Below, one piece after another: positions 58,628 through 64,000 of a DNA stretch of 64,000 nucleotides; position 1 is the stretch's first letter; every line of letters starts with the position of its first letter. The stretch is from Pyxicephalus adspersus. Lineage: Eukaryota; Chordata; Amphibia; Anura; Pyxicephalidae. The stretch covers positions 48,839,261 to 48,903,260 of the forward strand of contig NC_092859.1 in the NCBI RefSeq assembly GCF_032062135.1, in the 5' to 3' direction. The notes under the pieces are model-generated. The model made no database searches. It was not told the DNA's origin and saw only the letters and a list, made by a program, of their open reading frames with translations. Made by a program: the position numbers and the translations under genes.

Positions 58628-58684
58628 TAACACAACACAATATTGTGACGTAACACAACACAATATTGTGACGTAACACAACAC
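58628..58684 (+). repeat. Short tandem repeat, 23-bp unit
   Basis: TAACACAACACAATATTGTG plus ACG occurs at 58628-58650 and exactly again at 58651-58673, with a partial third unit to 58684. Confidence 0.92.
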
Positions 58685-60387
58685 TCTCTCCTCTTCTGCT
58701 TTGGCCTTCCCCCTTCTTCTTTTCCTTCACCTACCTTAGAAGAATTTCCAGACCCTCTTTGCTATGTTATCAGTCTTGTTCCTATCAACAGAGCTAATGT
58801 AATTTCCTTTCATGAGTTCTTCATACACAATTTTTTTTCTTTGGTTTTGTCAGCAAAAGGGTGTGTCAACAAATATGGCTGTGGCCATATGTGTTCTTCC
58901 ATATGTGGGGTCTTATTACAATAGGGATGAAATTTCTCGTTTTTGTCCAGAATTTGTTTACTATCAGGAACACCATCCAATGTTACCAACATATGTTAAG
59001 TATCTATACTGTGACCATACCTAAGCAAGTGTGTCTTTATCTCTTACAGGACCCCAATATTCTCATTCTTATCAATAAAGTAATGCTATTCTGCTATTCT
59101 TACAGTCATATAATTATGCCATTCACTAATAAACCCCACAGAATAAATCAATAACATAGTTTATTGATTGGAGGGTATTGCTAATAGTTGTTACATTCTC
59201 TGGGCATGTAAACAGTGGACCTATATATTTACTAGCAGAAGTTGCATATTAAAAATGATTCATTTTATGATTCATCATTCAAGTGAATAGGTTGCCTTTA
59301 AAAACGTGATGTTTTCCTTGTACAAAAAAAAAAAGTTAAAAATAGAAATGAATAAAGAAAATGCAGTTAAAATGCATGCTTGGAGGAAATAACTAAAGGG
59401 TGCTTTACTCCACAAAGGTCAATGCTAACAAAATAGAAACCTTTTAGCAATTTATGAAGCTATTACTATGCAGTGTATGGCATAATCCATTTTCTCTTTC
59501 AGAAAAAAAGTGTGCATCTCATTTTCAAAATGTCTACCTACCTTTATATTAACTTACAGCCCAATGTTTTTATATTCGCTTTAATAAAAAAAAAAAAAAA
59601 AAAAAAAAGAGACACTGATTTAATAAAGCGCTCCAAGAATGGAGAGGATACACTTCCATCGGTGTAGCACAAAACCCTTTTCACAGGGTTAATTTCCACC
59701 AGAATATGCTTGATACAAATTTTTTCAGCTTCCTAAGGTGCAGTGCTAAAACATGATTCCTGTATCATGTAGTCTTTTAAAGATAAACTATAGTGGCTTT
59801 GGTCAATTTTACTGCCAAATACTACTGTATAATTTTAAACTGTGTAATTTGTGTATTTGAAGATGCTCATATCCATGGTTTGTAAATCATTTTTAGGATA
59901 ATGGTTTTATATTTAATATTTTCTAAAAGAAATAACTTATTGAATAGCTTTGGATACAGAGAAAATACCTGTTTTTTACATTCCTTTAACTGAATTGGTT
60001 ATTTGTAGTAAATGTAGTGAAAATGTTTAGTAGTATATATAAAATATGAACTTTTTAAGGATTTCTAGAGAAATATATTTGAACTTTTTATCTGTATCTG
60101 GAAAGAACTATGAGTATTAAAAGCATAGTTACAGGTCCCGTGTGTACCACATTCCTGATATGTATCTCTGTTCAAACACAGATTAATGGGACTTTTTTGG
60201 TACATGAATAAAATATACAAATTGTGTGGTTTTAAATTTTTTCTTTTAAAAGTATTAGTATGTTGTATTCATGTATCAAAAAAATCCCATAAATCTGTTT
60301 TTTGAATTAAAGAACTATGAGGACTATTTGGGACATCTACTGATGTCTACTGACATCTACTGAGGCCTGATGGTTTGAAAGTTGGGC
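58685..60387. other. Non-coding stretch with a 23-base A-run
   Basis: An uninterrupted A-run at 59586-59608 follows TTTAAT. No retrogene sequence is recognisable upstream. Nothing else was seen. Confidence 0.45.
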
Positions 60388-60735
60388 TTGGTACACAAGC
60401 AATGGTTCTCATCTGATATTCAGCTCAGGGCTGATATCAGACGAGAATCTTGTGTGTGTACAGTGCTCGTCATTCATCATCTGAAGGACCAGATTCATGT
60501 TGGCGGATCCACGGACGGATCCACAGACGATGGATGACGAGCGATCGTAATGGAAGTAAAGGGGGAGAGAGTGCAGCGAGGTGCCGCTCTGTTGTCCTCT
60601 CCCTCCCCTCTCCATAGAGCAGAACGGTGTTGTATGTACAGCACTCGTTCATGCATCATGCAATTTGTCGTTGGAAAGGATCGTGAAAGATCCTTTCCAA
60701 GCACAATTATTGCACGTGTGTACATAGCATTTGGG
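60388..60735 (+). mobile_element. Palindromic MITE, CTGATATCAGCCCTGAG family (copy 2)
   Basis: The left side is a hairpin: TCTCATCTGATATTCAGC pairs with GCTGATATCAGACGAGA. The right end carries GGATCGTGAAAGATCC and GCACAATTATTGCACGTGTG plus TACATA. Shared with 35195-35412 are the GGATCC, GGGAGAGAGTGCAGCG and GACGAGCGATCGTAAT segments. Confidence 0.68.
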
Positions 60736-61944
60736 TTAGTTTTAACAAATCTTATCTGCTCTAGAGAAACTTGTTTTTTTTGTGTGTGTGTGTCAATTAG
60801 ATACATGATCTTACAGGCTGCAGTTTCAGGCTACTACAGCTAGCTTTTCTAGTGCTGTAGCCTCGATTTTCCAGACTTCATGCACTGGCTTTTGACAATG
60901 CTTTTTCCAGCATCTGGTAACTACATGGTAGTATATTAACAATGCTACTATTATAATTAGGCCACAGCAGTCAGCTTGCCATCAGTCTACATCTGTAACT
61001 TTTAGAATCCTGTATATTTCTGATGAGGAGGAGGAGGTGACATAATTAGGGTATTTTCGTTTTAATGCCACCTTTAATAACTCCATAGACAATTTTCATG
61101 GAGCCTTTACCCTGTTTGGTTTTTGCTTTTTCCTATACATTATCTAATTTAGGTTTCCTTGTGATTGAACCCCTAAATTTCCAACTCAAACAGAAAGAAC
61201 ATTGTATATCTGCAAAAGAGTCATTAAGAAAAAATAGACCACATATTATAAAGAAGTGTGAAATTGGCCATCAGAAGGTCGCTTTTATTAAAGTCCAAGC
61301 CCACTAACGTATTAACACATTAATATTCAGTGCATTAAAGACAGTCTAATTATTTAAATTGGCTGCCTACCACCACAAAATGCACCATGAAAAGTGCATG
61401 TAATATTTTCTGTAAAAGTTGTGGGTTATTATGTGTTGGGATGCATCTCTTGGAAAAGTGAGTTTAACAATTCACAATGAATGGCACCACATGGCAGCAT
61501 TGTTTCTGTGGCAAGTGCAAACAGGACTAAATATAAAAATCTTCACGAAAAGAAGAAAATCAGAGCATGAATAAAACATATACAATTTTATGGACCTTTT
61601 TTTCCATTTTCCATTTTTCATTTATCCTACAGTATCCAGAACTAAAAGACTACGTACAATGTTTTTCATCTGACTTGCACAAAATCCTGCCATTTTTATT
61701 TTATGTGCATACTGACAGAATTATTGACAAAGGGTCTCAAATAACTTTCAGGAGTTACATTTTCAGCAAACATAAACCTCTCCTCTTGCAAGTCATATAT
61801 TTGTGAAACTCAAATAGCTGCATTGTGTAAATGTTGCACAGCTTTAGTGGCTTAAAAAGAATGTACAAAAATAGCTTTTAGAACAGAACTACAATATTTG
61901 GTTGATAAATCAGTGTAGCCAAAAGAGATACAGTTGACGTTGAC
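60736..61944. other. Non-coding stretch
   Basis: Nothing recognisable was seen. Confidence 0.45.
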
Positions 61945-62125
61945 GTAGGATAAAGAACATGAAGAAGAAGAAAAGATGGTGGCGCCCGTAGCGCTGTCTC
62001 TGGGACAAATGCCCGGACTGCGCAGGACCCGATGCAGGACAGCCGCGGAGTGATCAGACTGACCTGCGGAATTGAAGGTAAGTGTATTTTCTTTTTTTGC
62101 AGTTTTGGGTTTAGTTCCTCTTTAA
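61945..62125 (+). mobile_element. T2/Kolobok-like MITE (copy 5, right half)
   Basis: GATGGTGGCGCCCGTAGCGC, then GACCCGATGCAGGACAGC, CCTGCGGAATTGAAGGTAAG and GGGTTTAGTTCCTCTTTAA (TTAA 62122-62125). The left half is missing. It carries a consensus-like splice donor (GT at 62078) and an acceptor-like tract ending in AG at 62101-62102. Confidence 0.75.
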
Positions 62126-62473
62126 GTATGTTTTAAAGATTGGAAGATACTAATTTGCAAATGAGCTTATGTCTTAAATTAAACAGTTAGAATAATATGG
62201 TATCTGTGTCTGCTCTGCATCTGTGCACAGACACACATTTATTATTGATCAAAACAATCTATAGTGGTCATTTTGGATGACAGTTTTACGAGCAACAACT
62301 GAATAGTCAAGATGTTCATTTACTGATACCAGTGGTTGGTCAATTAGTGATTTGGTACAGCAGATCACTAAATGGCATTGTGGGGATGCCTGTACTGAAG
62401 GTAAAAATTTACCTTTGACAATCACCTAAATGGGAAAAACGACTGAATATTTTTATATAGTAATATATATATA

Positions 62474-62512
<39 letters not shown>

Positions 62513-63459
62513 CCAGAAAAATTCTTAGCAGATAATAAATTAATGCATTTCAGTACAGTTACATTTATGTTTCTTTGCATATGTATTTCAGCTGCTTGTT
62601 TAGCTATTTCCCTGGATTTCAGCTTTAATTGCTACTTGCATGTTGCAATAGCTGTCCTGATTCTTTGAATATGCTAGTTGCCTGGGTACTGCACAGCTTT
62701 CTTCTTGTTCTAAGTTATTAAAAAATTAATAAAAATGTATAATTCATGCATCAATATTATATACCCATTGAATAGCACAAAATAGCATTTTTATCAAACA
62801 GCAATGGAAAGAAATGTATGGTTTTCACTTAGTACGGGTTCTCTTTAAAACACATCACATTTCAGACTTCTCCCTTGTTTACCTATAATCTTCTTGGACA
62901 GTTAATCTATAGAATGCCGTCTGTCATCTTAACCCCTTCTTGTTCTTTCTGTATTATTACTGGTGCTGATTTTAGGATAACATTCCCATTTCACTTCTTA
63001 TGCCATTCAAATTATATTATGATTCTCAGTCAAACATCTCTGTAACCTGACATTGTCTCTATTCACCAAAACGCCCACATGACTTTTATTAATTTTGGTG
63101 AGAACTCAAATCTTTTCTCTCCACCTACGAATGCAAAACAGTCTTATTTGGCTCCCATTTTAATAGTTGATTGTGTCTTACATCGCTCTAATCCACCTAC
63201 AGTTCTATTCATATAATATACCTTATCCGCTTTCCTCAACAAACTTCAACACCTACATATATCTGTGTTTCAGTGTACGGGTTCACATTATGCATTATTA
63301 CATGCATTAGCTTATACTTGCCCATTCCAAAACAAGCAAAACTGGGGATATTACAAACGTTGTTAAAAAACTGTTATATGTAGGGTTTGACAGCAAGCAT
63401 AATCTACAAGTTAGAAGTGAAGTGTTCATGTTGGATGATAATATGGCTGTAATGGGCTT
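62126..63459. other. Non-coding stretch with (AT)n
   Basis: An AT microsatellite lies at 62462-62510 with a short T interruption. The rest is plain non-coding DNA. Confidence 0.5.
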
Positions 63460-63599
63460 ACACCTGGGATCGATCCAGCGAGACTGTGCGAGGGAGCACA
63501 AAGCCCCTGAACCAGGGCTACTGTCAGATGATGTATGGGGATTTTCAAGCCCAAATAATAGATGGAAATTTCCATATGTTTGGGTATAGTTGTATTCCA

Positions 63600-63900
63600 T
63601 GCGTTCCTAGTTGGGCCGGCTTGGGGTTACCTGAACTTCTGGTTTTGATTGTGGTTCCGCATGACAGAGTCTGGGACCCATGCCGTCAGGGTGCTCTGCT
63701 ATTTATGTGGGGAGACCCTGAGAAAGCAGGACGCACGGCGGCGCATGTGCTACTTTGTTACGCGTTACACCTTTTTTTGGGCTGCAATTAAGGAGTGCAG
63801 TTGATTTTTCATTTGTAGATTTGCTTGAAATTTGGGAGGTATGTAAATTGAACAGTGGGATTGGTGTAAAATTTATAAACCTATTATGAGTAGATTGCAT
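63600..63900 (+). pseudogene. Possible LINE ORF2 tail (Cys/His region), uncertain
   Basis: Read across a frameshift, VLCYLCG (about 63689) is followed by DPEKAGRTAAHVLLCYA. This gives a C-x2-C...H-x3-C arrangement like the C-terminal Cys/His motif of non-LTR retrotransposons, and then FFWAAIKECS. No RT motif is visible to the left and the feature runs toward the window edge. Low confidence. Confidence 0.3.
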
Positions 63901-64000
63901 TTTTGGTATGTAGATAAAAATATAGTTTGGTTAATTTCTGTAGGTAGATTATTAATGATTTAAAGGTGTGAGCATAATTAAGTGTTGAAGGTGGGATATC

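Noticed and set aside
59586..59608. A-run as the tail of a processed pseudogene
   Set aside because: No coding or retroposon sequence is recognisable upstream and no flanking duplication was found.
60409..60843. Overlapping frames of 60-103 codons
   Set aside because: They are shadows of the palindromic MITE at 60388-60735.

Overview
The window looks like repeat-rich vertebrate nuclear DNA, most likely from an anuran amphibian. It has no operons, no long intact reading frames, no rRNA and no CRISPR. It is mostly A+T-rich sequence broken up by decayed transposable elements. The mix points to a frog: L1/Tx1-type LINEs, a CR1-type LINE, a Tc1 relic, hAT elements, piggyBac-like and T2/Kolobok-like MITEs that use TTAA targets, PIF/Harbinger-like MITEs and a Gypsy-type solo LTR. 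The species cannot be named from sequence alone.

Layout. 1-7 kb: a Tc1/mariner relic with a Harbinger-like MITE inside its dead transposase, a piggyBac-like MITE, a 38-bp minisatellite and scattered MITEs. 7.7-17.5 kb: three L1/Tx1-type LINE remnants, namely an ORF1 fragment (+), a nearly complete ORF1+ORF2 copy (-) whose ORF1 is split by a truncated hAT, and an ORF2 copy (+) lying head to head with it. 19-25 kb: a dense stack of DNA transposons, where a piggyBac-like MITE, a T2-like MITE and a second piggyBac-like MITE share TTAA sites end to end. The second piggyBac-like MITE holds a solo LTR with a perfect 5-bp target duplication. 27.4-31 kb: a rearranged L1 copy (+) abuts a CR1 3' half (-), tail to tail. 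32-38 kb: a SINE-like tail, palindromic MITEs and a T2-like MITE. 38.0-38.4 kb: the only plausible host-gene signal, a CpG-containing segment with an ATG, a hydrophobic leader and a splice donor, possibly a first exon (+). 38.4-50.5 kb: mostly plain non-coding DNA, intronic if that exon is real, with MITEs and a 750-bp hAT. 50.5-53.7 kb: a 5'-truncated L1 with an intact FADD motif, interrupted by a MITE at a TTAA. 55-64 kb: a CT/AT microsatellite, a 58-bp perfect-hairpin element, an L1 RT fragment (-), further MITEs and a weak LINE tail at the right edge.

No intact protein-coding gene can be supported. The retrotransposon reading frames all carry stops or frameshifts. The informative content is the nesting order of the elements, several exact target-site duplications, splice-signal-like sequences conserved in one MITE family, and the single candidate exon. 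Coordinates of old repeats are approximate (about ±20 bp) unless an exact target duplication is given.
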